DNA from: Dietzia sp032248695 | Lineage (GTDB): Bacteria > Actinomycetota > Actinomycetes > Mycobacteriales > Mycobacteriaceae | NCBI RefSeq assembly: GCF_032248695.1 | Contig: NZ_JAVHXC010000001.1 | Span: 434,001-498,000 of the forward strand | DNA: 64,000 nucleotides | Direction of reading: 5' to 3' | In this document: positions 33,798 through 42,599 of the stretch, one piece after another | How the letters are laid out: every line of letters begins with the position of its first letter | How positions within the stretch are numbered: position 1 is the first letter of the stretch | Notes under the pieces: model-generated | Seen by the model: the letters and a program-made list of their open reading frames with translations, nothing else | Databases searched by the model: none | What the model was told of the DNA's origin: nothing | Program-made: the position numbers and the translations under genes

Positions 33798-34676
33798 ATG
33801 TCGAGCATGCACACACCCCCGGCGACCGCCGACCCGTTCGCGGTGGTGCGCAGGGGTTTCGACCGCGAGCAGGTGCTCTCCGCCCTCTCACGCCTCGAGA
33901 CGGAGGCGGAGCTCCTGCGCGCCGATCGGGATGCGGCCGTCGCCCGTGCCGACCGGGCGACGGCCGAGGCGGAACGGGACCGCGCCCGGGTGCGCGAGCT
34001 CGAGGCACGCGTCGCCGAACTGGGCCGGGCGCCGGTCACGAGCGATCAGATGTCCGACCGGCTGGCCACCATGCTCTCGCTCGCCACCGCCGAGGCCGCA
34101 GCGATCCGGGACGCGGCGCTGGCCGAGGCCGACCGCATCCGGACCGAGGCCGACGAGGAGGCGTGGCGGCTGGGGCAGACCGCGCAGGCCGAGCTCGCGG
34201 AGGTGCGCTCCCGGGCGGCCGCGGTCCGTTCCGAGCACACCGCCGTCCTCACCGCGGCCCGCACCCGTGCCGAGGAGCTCGTGCGGGCCGCGCAACGCGA
34301 GGCCCGCCGTCTCGACGAGGAGGCCGCGCGTCGCCGGGCGCAGGTCGACGAGGACCATCGTCTGGCCTCGGATCTGCGGCGCAGCGAGTCGCTGCGCGAG
34401 GAGCGCGAGCGCCACGACGCGGCCGTCGCCGCCGCGGAGGCCACGCGCCGCCGGGCTCAGGACGAGGCGCGGCAGATCGTCGACCGGGCCCGCGGGGAGG
34501 CGGAACGCCTCACCTCGCTGGCCCGCACGCACACCGAGGAGCTGCGGGCGCTGCGGGAGAGCGTCGTCGCCGACCTCGCACGGATCCGCGCGAGACTCGA
34601 ACCGGTACCGGGTCCCGCCGGGGACGCGGAGTTCGACCTGCCGCCTCGGCCGGGGTTCAGCTCCAGCGACGGGTGA
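33798..34676 (+). CDS. DivIVA-like coiled-coil protein, function unknown
   Basis: A 292-residue, Ala/Arg/Glu-rich cytoplasmic protein. Residues about 8-35 (DPFAVVRRGFDREQVLSALS) resemble the membrane-binding N-terminus of DivIVA/Wag31 proteins, and almost all the rest (about 35-270) is predicted coiled coil with heptad-like EA/RA/LE repeats. A short Pro/Asp tail closes it. There is no membrane segment or enzymatic motif. The similarity suggests a polar-growth or chromosome-anchoring scaffold, but that is inference. Its 3' end overlaps the small zinc-protein gene on the other strand by 20 bp. Confidence 0.7.
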   Translation: MSSMHTPPATADPFAVVRRGFDREQVLSALSRLETEAELLRADRDAAVARADRATAEAERDRARVRELEARVAELGRAPVTSDQMSDRLATMLSLATAEAAAIRDAALAEADRIRTEADEEAWRLGQTAQAELAEVRSRAAAVRSEHTAVLTAARTRAEELVRAAQREARRLDEEAARRRAQVDEDHRLASDLRRSESLREERERHDAAVAAAEATRRRAQDEARQIVDRARGEAERLTSLARTHTEELRALRESVVADLARIRARLEPVPGPAGDAEFDLPPRPGFSSSDG

Positions 34677-34959
34677 GCCCGCGGCGACCACGACCCGCCC
34701 AGCAGCCGGCGTGCCAGTGCCGACGCTCCTCGTCGCCACGCGGCCTGTCCGGCCACGCCACCACATGGGCCGTACCCGCGGTGACGAGGTGGTCGCAGCC
34801 GGGGCAGCGGTAGTCCTTCACCGCCCGGGACGGCGGTATCCGCCGGACGTGATACGGGTCGGGGTCGCCGGCGGGACCCTCCTCCAGCCCGGCTCCGCCG
34901 AGTCCGTCCCGCGGCGGGACGGGACGTTCACCGCGCCCACGGTGGTGTCTCCTGGGCAT
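34657..34959 (-). CDS. Small Cys/His zinc-type protein downstream of nucS
   Basis: A 100-residue basic protein. The core YRCPGCDHLV...AHVVAWP...RRHWHAGCW has three Cys and several His in a plausible zinc-binding array; the flanks are Arg/Pro/Gly-rich. Similar small proteins next to nucS in Streptomyces are labelled ATP/GTP-binding, as I recall, but no nucleotide motif is visible here. ATG 34959 lies 12 bp after nucS, so it shares its transcript. A link to mismatch repair is only a guess from position. Confidence 0.65.
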   Translation of the reverse strand: MPRRHHRGRGERPVPPRDGLGGAGLEEGPAGDPDPYHVRRIPPSRAVKDYRCPGCDHLVTAGTAHVVAWPDRPRGDEERRHWHAGCWAGRGRRGLTRRWS

Positions 34960-34971
34960 CGCTCGGCCGGC

Positions 34972-35652
34972 TCAGAACAGGCGCAGGTCGGTGGACTCGA
35001 TCCCGCGGAGCGTGTCGTAGTCGAGGGTGACGCACCTGATCCCCCGGTCCGTCGCGAGTGTCCGCGCCTGCGGCTTGATGACCTGGGCCGCGAAGATGCC
35101 CGTCACCGGGGCGAGCAGCGGGTCGCGGTTGAGCAGCTCCAGGTAGCGGGTGAGCTGTTCGACGCCGTCGATCTCGCCCCGACGCTTGATCTCCACCGCC
35201 ACGGTCGTCCCGTCGGCGTCACGGCCGAGGATGTCCACGGGCCCGATTGCGGTCATGTACTCACGCCGCACGAGGCTGTACCCCGGGCCGAGCGTCTCGA
35301 TGTGCTCGGCGAGCAGCTCCTGGAGGTGCGCCTCCACCCCGTCCTTGACGAGACCGGGGTCGACCCCCAGCTCGTGCTGCGACTCGTGATGCACCTCGGC
35401 GATGGTGATGCGCAACTGCTCCCCCGCCTTGTTCTCCACGATCCACAGGCGGTGTTCCGGGTCCTCCGGATGCTCCTGCTCACTGAGGGTGCACGGCGGG
35501 GTCATCCAGTTCAGGGGTTTGTACGCCCGGTCGTCCGCGTGCACGCTGACCGAGCCGTCGGCCTTGACCAGCAGCAGCCGGGGAGCCATGGGAAGGTGTG
35601 CGGTGAGACGGCCCACGTAGTCGACCTGACAGGTGGCGACGACGAGACGCAA
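34972..35652 (-). CDS. nucS: Mismatch-specific endonuclease NucS (EndoMS)
   Basis: Cuts both strands at mismatches in the non-MutS/MutL repair route of actinobacteria and archaea. It has 226 residues. The N-terminal dimer and DNA-binding domain has VGRLTAHLPMAPRLLLVKAD and YKPLNWMTPP. The RecB-like nuclease domain has GPVDILGRD and VAVEIKRRGEIDGVEQL, giving the D-ExK catalytic set. The C-terminus DLRLF matches the beta-clamp-binding tail described in actinobacterial NucS. The TTG start at 35652 is supported by AGGAGGA 5 nt upstream and by the position of RLVVATCQVDYVGRL. Confidence 0.94.
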   Translation of the reverse strand: MRLVVATCQVDYVGRLTAHLPMAPRLLLVKADGSVSVHADDRAYKPLNWMTPPCTLSEQEHPEDPEHRLWIVENKAGEQLRITIAEVHHESQHELGVDPGLVKDGVEAHLQELLAEHIETLGPGYSLVRREYMTAIGPVDILGRDADGTTVAVEIKRRGEIDGVEQLTRYLELLNRDPLLAPVTGIFAAQVIKPQARTLATDRGIRCVTLDYDTLRGIESTDLRLF

Positions 35653-35700
35653 GGAGTCCTCCTGGATTCGGGCGGCTGAGCGGGAGCGCGGCCCCGGGAG

Positions 35701-36150
35701 TCAGCGGTGGGGGCGCCGGGGCCGGATCTGCTCGGTCGAGCAGGCCTCGACCCAGGCGAGCAGACCGGTGAGTTTGGCCGGGGCCAGGCACAGTTCACCC
35801 TCCACGACCCCGCCCCGACGGTCGGTTCCGGAGAACGGCACGATGAGCTCGCCCTCCTCCGCCACGTCGAGCTCGGGCCCGGTCGGCTGTCGTCGCGAGC
35901 CGAGTTCCAGGCTGCGGCGGTCGAGTCGGACGTCGGCGCCGAACCGCACGCTCGCGAGACGGTAGAACGCGACCTCGGTGTCGGAGTAGCGGACCGCTCC
36001 GTAGCGCCAGGACTCCTCCCCCGCCCTGCGCACCAGGACGGAGGTGGAGTTGCGGCGGACGACGACCAGCCGATAGACGACGGCCGCGACCACCGGGATC
36101 AGGACGAGCACGATGACGACACCGAGAACGATCTCGATGGGAGCCGTCAC
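35701..36150 (-). CDS. DUF2550 membrane-anchored protein (Rv1312-like)
   Basis: A 149-residue protein with one N-terminal transmembrane helix (IVLGVVIVLVLIPVVAAVVY) and a cytoplasmic beta-rich DUF2550 domain (SWRYGAVRYSDTEVAFYRL). I prefer GTG 36150 because GGAG lies 8 nt before it, whereas the ATG at 36159 directly abuts the same GGAG. It follows atpC by 58 bp, as Rv1312 follows atpC in M. tuberculosis, so it is probably transcribed with the ATP synthase genes. Function unknown. Confidence 0.82.
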   Translation of the reverse strand: MTAPIEIVLGVVIVLVLIPVVAAVVYRLVVVRRNSTSVLVRRAGEESWRYGAVRYSDTEVAFYRLASVRFGADVRLDRRSLELGSRRQPTGPELDVAEEGELIVPFSGTDRRGGVVEGELCLAPAKLTGLLAWVEACSTEQIRPRRPHR

Positions 36151-36208
36151 TGGGCTCATCTCCTTCCGGTGGCCGCGGCCGTGGGAGCGGTCGGGCCGGG
36201 TACCTGAA

Positions 36209-36580
36209 CTAGGCGCCGGCCTTCTCGACGGCCCGGAGCCGACCACGGGCGGCCGCGGCGGCCGCGGCGTCGTCACCCGCCTCGGACAGAGCCTTCTCGG
36301 CGGCGGCGCGATCGATCGCGTCGGACCACTCGGCCGCCTCGCCGAGAATACTGACCTTGTTCGCGGTCACCGAGAGGAAGCCGCCCTGCACCGCGGCGAC
36401 CTTCTTCCCCTCGTCGGTGTAGACCGTCACGGTGCCACCGGCGTCCAGTTCACCGAGCAGCGGCTCGTGCCCGGCCTGGATGCCGATCTCGCCCTCGGTG
36501 GTCTTGGCGACCACCATCGTGGCGGTACCGGACCAGAAACGGCGCTCGACCGTGACGAACTCGACTTCGATGTCAGCCAT
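36209..36580 (-). CDS. atpC: F1Fo ATP synthase epsilon subunit
   Basis: Part of the central stalk, a coupling and inhibitory subunit. It has 123 residues. The beta-sandwich has EGEIGIQAGHEPLLGEL and the two-helix C-terminus (AIDRAAAEKALSEAGDD) is short, as usual in actinobacteria. It lies 9 bp after atpD and is the last catalytic-complex gene of the operon. Confidence 0.96.
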   Translation of the reverse strand: MADIEVEFVTVERRFWSGTATMVVAKTTEGEIGIQAGHEPLLGELDAGGTVTVYTDEGKKVAAVQGGFLSVTANKVSILGEAAEWSDAIDRAAAEKALSEAGDDAAAAAAARGRLRAVEKAGA

Positions 36581-36589
36581 TGTCTACGG

Positions 36590-38038
36590 TCACTTCCCCG
36601 CGAGTTTCTTGGCGGCCTTCTCGACGTCGTCCAGACCGCCGATGCCGTTGAACGCCTGCTCGGGCAGGTGATCCAGCTCGCCCTTGCACAGCTTGTCGAA
36701 GGCCTCGATGGTCTCCGAGAGCGGCACGACCGAGCCGACCTGGCCGGTGAACTTCTCGGCGACGAGGAAGTTCTGGCCGAGGAAGCGCTCGAGACGACGC
36801 GCGCGCTGGACGGTGACCTTGTCCTCCTCGGACAGCTCGTCCATACCGAGGATCGCGATGATGTCCTGGAGCTCCTTGTACTTCTGGAGGATCCGGATGA
36901 CTTCCTGCGCCACGCGGTAGTGCTCCTCGCCGACGATGCCGGGCTCGAGGATGCGCGAGGTCGAGGTCAGCGGATCGACGGCCGGGTAGATGCCCTTCGA
37001 GGCGATGGAGCGGGACAGCTCCGTGGTCGCGTCGAGGTGGGCGAAGGTGGTCGCCGGCGCGGGGTCGGTGTAGTCGTCCGCGGGGACGTAGATCGCCTGC
37101 AGCGAGGTGATCGAGCGACCGCGCGTCGAGGTGATCCGCTCCTGCAGCTGACCCATCTCGTCCGCCAGGGTCGGCTGGTAACCGACGGCGGACGGCATAC
37201 GGCCGAGCAGCGTCGAGACCTCGGAACCGGCCTGGGTGAAGCGGAAGATGTTGTCGATGAACAGGAGGACGTCCTGTCCCTGCACGTCGCGGAAGTACTC
37301 GGCCATCGTCAGGGCCGAGAGGGCGACGCGCATACGCGTCCCCGGCGGCTCGTCCATCTGGCCGAACACGAGGGCCGTGTCCTGGAGGACGCCCATCTCC
37401 TCCATCTCGAGGAAGAGGTCGGTGCCCTCACGGGTGCGCTCACCGACACCGGCGAACACCGAGGTGCCGGAGAACTCGCGCGCGATACGGGTGATCATCT
37501 CCTGGATGAGCACGGTCTTGCCGACACCGGCACCACCGAACAGACCGATCTTGCCGCCCTTGACGTACGGGGTGAGCAGGTCGATGACCTTCACGCCCGT
37601 CTCGAGGATCTCGGTCTTGCCCTCGAGCTGGTCGAAGGCGGGGGGCTCGCGGTGGATGCCCCACTGCTCGCCGTCCCGGCCGGTGCCGGGGGCGTCGAGG
37701 CAGTCACCCAGGGCGTTGAAGACGTGGCCCTTGACGACGTCACCGACGGGCACCGAGATCGGCTTGCCGGAGTCGACGACCTCGGCACCGCGGACGAGTC
37801 CGTCGGTGGACTGCATCGAGATGCAGCGCACCATGTTGTCGCCGAGGTGCTGGGCGACCTCGAAGGTCACCGTCTTGGCGACGGCCGGGAGGGTGATCTC
37901 GGCCGTGAGGGCGTTGTAGAGGGCCGGGAGGGCGCCGCGCGGGAACTCCACGTCGACGACCGCGCCCAGGACGCGGGAGACCCGGCCGGTGAGACCGGCC
38001 GTGCCCGTCGTGCTCTGATCGGTTACAGCTGTGGTCAT
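36590..38038 (-). CDS. atpD: F1Fo ATP synthase beta subunit
   Basis: The catalytic subunit of F1. It has 482 residues. The P-loop is GGAGVGKTVLIQEM (about residue 165), ALVFGQMDEPPGTRMRV follows, and the Walker B region is DVLLFIDNIFRFTQAGSEVS. YVPADDYTDPAPATTFAHLD is strongly conserved. It lies 3 bp after atpG, with GGAAG overlapping the end of atpG as Shine-Dalgarno. Confidence 0.98.
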   Translation of the reverse strand: MTTAVTDQSTTGTAGLTGRVSRVLGAVVDVEFPRGALPALYNALTAEITLPAVAKTVTFEVAQHLGDNMVRCISMQSTDGLVRGAEVVDSGKPISVPVGDVVKGHVFNALGDCLDAPGTGRDGEQWGIHREPPAFDQLEGKTEILETGVKVIDLLTPYVKGGKIGLFGGAGVGKTVLIQEMITRIAREFSGTSVFAGVGERTREGTDLFLEMEEMGVLQDTALVFGQMDEPPGTRMRVALSALTMAEYFRDVQGQDVLLFIDNIFRFTQAGSEVSTLLGRMPSAVGYQPTLADEMGQLQERITSTRGRSITSLQAIYVPADDYTDPAPATTFAHLDATTELSRSIASKGIYPAVDPLTSTSRILEPGIVGEEHYRVAQEVIRILQKYKELQDIIAILGMDELSEEDKVTVQRARRLERFLGQNFLVAEKFTGQVGSVVPLSETIEAFDKLCKGELDHLPEQAFNGIGGLDDVEKAAKKLAGK

Positions 38039-38041
38039 TGT

Positions 38042-39028
38042 CTAGTCACTTCCTGCGCTCGCGGCGAGCGCACCGGCTCCGCCGACGATCTCGCTGATTT
38101 CCTGGGTGATCTGTGCCTGGCGGGCCTGGTTCGCCTCGCGGCTGAGGCCCTCGACGATCTCGGTCGCGTTGTCCGTCGCCGACTTCATGGCCGTACGACG
38201 CGCCGCCGACTCCGAGGCCGCCGACTCGAGCAGTGCGGCGAACGCACGCGTCGACATGTACCTCGGGAGCAGGTTGTCGAGCAGTGTGTCCGCGTCCGGC
38301 TCGAAGGTGACCTCGGGCTTGTACTCGGCCTCCGGGGAGTCCATGTAGTCCTCGCCCAGATCCAGCTCCTCGATCTCGACCTGCGTCTCGATCGGGGCCA
38401 GCCGCCGCGCCTTGGGCTTCTGGGTGAGCATCGACACGAACTGGGTGTACACGATGTGGACCTCGTCCACGCCCTTGCGGGTCGTGTCACCCTGCTCGTC
38501 CTGACCGAGGAACTCGGAGGCGTCGAACGATCCCTCGCCGCCGACGGCGAAGGCCTTCGACAGCAGCTGGAAGGCCGGGCGGGCCTCCTGGTAGTCCGGC
38601 TTCTCGGAGTGCCCGTGCCACGACCCGGCGAGCGGGATCTCGCGGAACGTGTAGTACACGATGCCCTTGTTGCCGAGCACGTAGATGTCGACCTCGCGGC
38701 CCTCGCCCTCGAGGAACGCGATGAGCTCGGCGGCCTCCTTGAGGACGTTGTAGTTGTAGCCGCCGGCCATACCACGGTCGGAGGTCACCACGAGCACCGC
38801 GGACCGCTTGGGGTCCTCGGGCTCGTTGAGCATCCGGTGCTGGATCGACGACGCGCTCGCGAGGTCGGTCAGGATCGCCGTGATCTGGTCCGCGAACGGC
38901 TTCGCCGCGGCGACGCGGGCCTGGGCCTTGGAGATCTGCGAGGTCGCGATCAGCTCCTGGGCCTTGGTGATCTTCTTGGTCGAGTTGACCGACTTGATCC
39001 GGTCGCGCAGTTCACGCAAATTCGCCAT
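38042..39028 (-). CDS. atpG: F1Fo ATP synthase gamma subunit
   Basis: The rotating central shaft. It has 328 residues. The terminal helices carry the conserved ends: RELRDRIKSVNSTKKITKAQ at the N-terminus and MKSATDNATEIVEGLSREAN near the C-terminus. An insert around residues 195-235 (acidic, SPEAEYKPEVTFEPDADT) makes it slightly longer than the ~305 aa mycobacterial protein. It lies 55 bp after atpA. Confidence 0.97.
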   Translation of the reverse strand: MANLRELRDRIKSVNSTKKITKAQELIATSQISKAQARVAAAKPFADQITAILTDLASASSIQHRMLNEPEDPKRSAVLVVTSDRGMAGGYNYNVLKEAAELIAFLEGEGREVDIYVLGNKGIVYYTFREIPLAGSWHGHSEKPDYQEARPAFQLLSKAFAVGGEGSFDASEFLGQDEQGDTTRKGVDEVHIVYTQFVSMLTQKPKARRLAPIETQVEIEELDLGEDYMDSPEAEYKPEVTFEPDADTLLDNLLPRYMSTRAFAALLESAASESAARRTAMKSATDNATEIVEGLSREANQARQAQITQEISEIVGGAGALAASAGSD

Positions 39029-39083
39029 GGTCTCAGATCACACTCCTCTCGCCCGAGTATCGGATGGCTGTCATCGCGAGGCC

Positions 39084-40724
39084 TCAGGCCTTCTTCTTCT
39101 TGGTGACCGTCAGCGTCTCGCGGTCGATCTCGTCCTCGGAGAGCGCCTCGGCCTCGGGCTCGTTGACGACCCGCGAGCCGTCGGAGGCCACGAAGCCCTC
39201 CTTGAACTCGTCCGTCTTGGCCTTCAGCGTCGCCATGGACTCGTCGCTCAGCGCGGCGCCGCCCTCGATCTGGCTGTACACGTCCGCCGCGGCGTGGTGC
39301 AGGTGCTCGAGGAGCTCGTTCTCGAAGCGACGCACGTCCTCGACGGGAACGCTGTCGTAGAAGCCCTCACCGGCGAGGTAGATCGAGACGATCTGGTCCT
39401 CGACGGCCACCGGCGAGCTCTGGTCCTGCTTGAGGATCTCCACCAGGCGCTGCCCGCGCTCGAGCTGGGCCTTGGAGGCGGCGTCGAGGTCGGAGGCAAA
39501 GGTGGCGAAGGACTCGAGGTCGCGGTAGGCGGCCAGGTCGAGACGCAGCGAACCGGAGACCTTCTTCATGCCCTTGGTCTGCGCGGCGCCACCGACTCGG
39601 GAGACGGAGATACCGACGTTGACGGCCGGACGCACACCGCGGTTGAACAGGTCGGACTCGAGGAAGACCTGGCCGTCGGTGATCGAGATGACGTTGGTCG
39701 GGATGAACGCCGAGACGTCGTTGGCCTTGGTCTCGATGATCGGCAGGCCGGTCAGGGAGCCGCCGCCCATCTCGTCCGACAGCTTGGCGCACCGCTCCAG
39801 CAGGCGGGAGTGCAGGTAGAACACGTCACCGGGGTAGGCCTCGCGGCCCGGCGGGCGACGCAGCAGCAGGGAGATGGCACGGTAGGCGTCGGCCTGCTTG
39901 GACAGGTCGTCGAACACGACCAGGACGTGGGCGCCCTGGTACATCCAGTGCTGGCCGATGGCCGAGCCGGTGAACGGCGCGAGCCACTTGAAACCGGCCG
40001 AGTCGGAGGCCGGGGCGGCCACGATGGTGGTGTACTCCATCGCACCGTGCTCCTCGAGGGTCGCCTTGACGCCCGCGATGGTGGAGCCCTTCTGGCCGAC
40101 GGCGACGTAGATGCACCGCAGCTGCTTGGTCTTGTCGCCCGACTCCCAGTTGGCCTTCTGGTTGAGGATGGCGTCGATGCAGACGGCGGTCTTGCCCGTC
40201 TTGCGGTCACCGATGATGAGCTGACGCTGGCCGCGGCCGATCGGCGTCATGGCGTCGATGGCCTTGATGCCGGTCTGCATGGGCTCCTCGACCGGCTGGC
40301 GCTCGAGCACGGACGGGGCCTGCAGCTCGAGGGCGCGGGTCGTCTCGGACTCGATCTCGCCGAGGCCGTCGATCGGCTGGCCGAGCGGGTTGACGACGCG
40401 GCCGAGGAAGCCGTCGCCGACGGGCACGGAGAGGACGTCACCGGTGCGACGGACCTCCTGACCCTGGGCGATCTCCTCGAAGTTGCCGAGGATGACCGCA
40501 CCGATCTCACGGTCCTCGAGGTTCAGCGCCACGCCGAGGATGCCGCCCGGGAACTCCAGGAGCTCGTTGGCCATCGCCGAGGGGAGACCGCTGATGTGCG
40601 CGATACCGTCACTGGTGTCGACGACGACGCCGACCTCTTCCTTGGTCGCGTCGGTCGAAACGGTTGAGGTGTAGTTCGCAATCGCGCTGCGGATCTCATC
40701 GGAGGAGATCGTCAACTCCGCCAT
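39084..40724 (-). CDS. atpA: F1Fo ATP synthase alpha subunit
   Basis: The non-catalytic nucleotide-binding subunit of F1. It has 546 residues. The P-loop is GDRKTGKTAVCIDA (about residue 170), then VAVGQKGSTIAGV, VVFDDLSKQADAYRAISLL and the arginine-finger region ISVSRVGGAAQTK. The C-terminus carries the extra acidic/Lys-rich tail typical of Mycobacteriales (ending TVTKKKKA), which in mycobacteria suppresses ATP hydrolysis. ATG 40724 has AGGA upstream. Confidence 0.98.
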   Translation of the reverse strand: MAELTISSDEIRSAIANYTSTVSTDATKEEVGVVVDTSDGIAHISGLPSAMANELLEFPGGILGVALNLEDREIGAVILGNFEEIAQGQEVRRTGDVLSVPVGDGFLGRVVNPLGQPIDGLGEIESETTRALELQAPSVLERQPVEEPMQTGIKAIDAMTPIGRGQRQLIIGDRKTGKTAVCIDAILNQKANWESGDKTKQLRCIYVAVGQKGSTIAGVKATLEEHGAMEYTTIVAAPASDSAGFKWLAPFTGSAIGQHWMYQGAHVLVVFDDLSKQADAYRAISLLLRRPPGREAYPGDVFYLHSRLLERCAKLSDEMGGGSLTGLPIIETKANDVSAFIPTNVISITDGQVFLESDLFNRGVRPAVNVGISVSRVGGAAQTKGMKKVSGSLRLDLAAYRDLESFATFASDLDAASKAQLERGQRLVEILKQDQSSPVAVEDQIVSIYLAGEGFYDSVPVEDVRRFENELLEHLHHAAADVYSQIEGGAALSDESMATLKAKTDEFKEGFVASDGSRVVNEPEAEALSEDEIDRETLTVTKKKKA

Positions 40725-40821
40725 GTCATTCCTGCTCTCAAAGTCGGGATGTGCTTTAGAAGGTGTTTCGCGAGCCTCGACCACTGGCGACCGCAGCTCG
40801 TCGTTCGACCGGTCTGTCCGG

Positions 40822-41640
40822 TCAGCGCAGGGTGCGCCGCAAGGCGTCCAGGCGACCCGCCACGCTGCCGTCGATGATCTCGTCGCCCACGCGGACCACC
40901 GCCCCGCCCAGGAGGGCGGGATCGACGTCGTTGTGGATGGCGAGCTCCCGGCCGTAGATCGACGCGAGCCGACCACGGAGGTCGTCGGCCTGCTGCGATG
41001 TGAGGGGCTCCGCACTCGTCACCACGGCCACGGCGCGACCACGGAGTTCCGCGGCCTGCCTGGAGATCTCCATGAAGTCGTCGGCGGGCATCCCGGACGG
41101 CCGGGCGACGGCCTGCGAGGCCAGGGCCTCGGTCACCGCCGTGACCTTGCCGTAGAGCACCTGGGCCAACAGAGCCCGCTTGGCGTCGGCCGGGGTGGTC
41201 TTGTCGGCCAGTGCCTGCTCGAACTCGGCGTCGCCGGCGACGATGCGGCCGAGCCGGAACAGCTCGTCCTCGACCGTCTGGAGCTGGTCCTGCTGCTCCG
41301 CGGAGCGCAGGAGCGCCTCGCGGCCCAGCAGGATCAGGCCCTCCCGCAGTTCACGCGGGTTGGACCAGTCCGCGGAGACCGCAGCGAGCAGGAGATCGAG
41401 CGTGGTCTGGTCGACCTTCCACCCGAACACCCCGCGAACGAGGTCCTGGCGGGCCTCCACGGGGGCGGACGTGTCGGCCACGGCGACCCGGAGTGACCGG
41501 TTGTCCTCCAGGACGTCGACGACCTGGAAGAGCTCCTGGCCCACCTTCGCACCGGTGGCGCCCCCGGCCGGGTTGGCGGCCAGGGCGGACGTCAGTGCTT
41601 CACGGGTCTGGTCGAGCGCGTCGCGACTCGCTGCGTGCAT
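40822..41640 (-). CDS. atpH: F1Fo ATP synthase delta subunit
   Basis: The peripheral-stalk subunit at the top of F1. It has 272 residues, of the long actinobacterial type. The C-terminal half has the classic delta fold with VVTSAEPLTSQQADDLRGRL and DPALLGGAVVRVGDEIIDGS. ATG 41640 (MHAASRDAL) is preferred to GTG 41649, since the family starts with MxAASR and GTGGAG lies at suitable distance. Delta and b are separate genes, as in Corynebacterium, not fused as in M. tuberculosis AtpFH. Confidence 0.94.
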   Translation of the reverse strand: MHAASRDALDQTREALTSALAANPAGGATGAKVGQELFQVVDVLEDNRSLRVAVADTSAPVEARQDLVRGVFGWKVDQTTLDLLLAAVSADWSNPRELREGLILLGREALLRSAEQQDQLQTVEDELFRLGRIVAGDAEFEQALADKTTPADAKRALLAQVLYGKVTAVTEALASQAVARPSGMPADDFMEISRQAAELRGRAVAVVTSAEPLTSQQADDLRGRLASIYGRELAIHNDVDPALLGGAVVRVGDEIIDGSVAGRLDALRRTLR

Positions 41641-41654
41641 GGACTCCACTTCCC

Positions 41655-42227
41655 TTAGTTCTTGCCCGCGCCGGGGACCCGGTCGAGGTCTGCCAGAAAG
41701 CGGTCGATGGTGCCGGAGCGACGGACGGGATCCGACAGCTGCTCACCCATGAGCCGCTCGGCGAGATCGACGGACTGACGCCCGAGATCGGAACGGAGCT
41801 CCGCGACGATCTGCTGACGCTGGGCCGCGAGCTGCTGGTGGCCGGCGGCGACGATCCGGTCGCTCTCGGCCTGTGCCTCGGCCTTCATGTCCGCGAGGAT
41901 CTGCTGCCCCTGGGCTCGCGCGTCGTCGCGGATCTTGGCCGCTTCGCTGCGCGCCTCGGCGAGCTGCGCCTTGTACTTGGCGAGCTCCTCCTTCGCCTCG
42001 GCCTGGGTCTGCTCGGCACGACGCAGACCGCCCTCGATGCGCTCTTCGCGCTCGTCCAGTACCTGCTGGAACTTGGGAAGCACGAACTTCCAGAAGATCC
42101 AGAGGATGATTGCGAGCGGGATGAGCGACCAGACGATGTCATACAGCGGAGGAATGAGCGGGTTGGGGCTCTCCTCCAGGGGGAGTGTCTCCCCCTCGGC
42201 CGCCAAGATGGCGATGACGTTGTTCAT
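41655..42227 (-). CDS. atpF: F1Fo ATP synthase subunit b
   Basis: The peripheral-stalk subunit of Fo. It has 190 residues: one N-terminal transmembrane helix (IVWSLIPLAIILWIFWKFVL) then a long charged coiled coil (FQQVLDEREERIEGGL onward). It lies between atpE (32-bp gap) and atpH (14-bp gap). Only one b-type gene is present. Confidence 0.96.
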   Translation of the reverse strand: MNNVIAILAAEGETLPLEESPNPLIPPLYDIVWSLIPLAIILWIFWKFVLPKFQQVLDEREERIEGGLRRAEQTQAEAKEELAKYKAQLAEARSEAAKIRDDARAQGQQILADMKAEAQAESDRIVAAGHQQLAAQRQQIVAELRSDLGRQSVDLAERLMGEQLSDPVRRSGTIDRFLADLDRVPGAGKN

Positions 42228-42259
42228 GGTGCGTCCCTAAGAGGTCGGTGTGTCGTCGA

Positions 42260-42499
42260 TCAGAACAGGAAGCCGGCGACGATACCGATCAGGGCGAGCG
42301 CCTCGGTGAAGGCGATACCGAGGAACATCGTGGTACGCAGGGTGCCGGCCATCTCGGGCTGACGGGCCATGCCCTCGACGGTCTTGCCGACCAGGATGCC
42401 GATGCCGATGCCGGGGCCGATCGCGGCGAGGCCGTAGCCGATCGCGCCGTAGCCGGTGACGGTCTGCTCGGTGGCCTGGGCGAGAGTGACGATGTCCAT
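42260..42499 (-). CDS. atpE: F1Fo ATP synthase subunit c
   Basis: The proton-carrying ring subunit. It has 79 residues in two transmembrane hairpin helices: GYGLAAIGPGIGIGILVGK, the polar loop ARQPE, and FLGIAFTEALALIGIVAGF. The essential carboxylate is Glu66 in AFTEALALIG. The same residue in mycobacteria is the bedaquiline contact. Confidence 0.97.
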   Translation of the reverse strand: MDIVTLAQATEQTVTGYGAIGYGLAAIGPGIGIGILVGKTVEGMARQPEMAGTLRTTMFLGIAFTEALALIGIVAGFLF

Positions 42500-42599
42500 G
42501 GGGTTTCCCTTTCAGATGGCCGGGGCGGGTGGTTCCGCCCCGGTCGGACGTGGGTTGTCTGGTTGACGGGTGGTCGTGTCAGGCCTGACGGCCCGGGTA

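Noticed and set aside
36113..39106. 997-codon plus-strand frame opposite the atp genes
   Set aside because: It is the antisense shadow of atpC, atpD and atpG, and has no family motif or Shine-Dalgarno.
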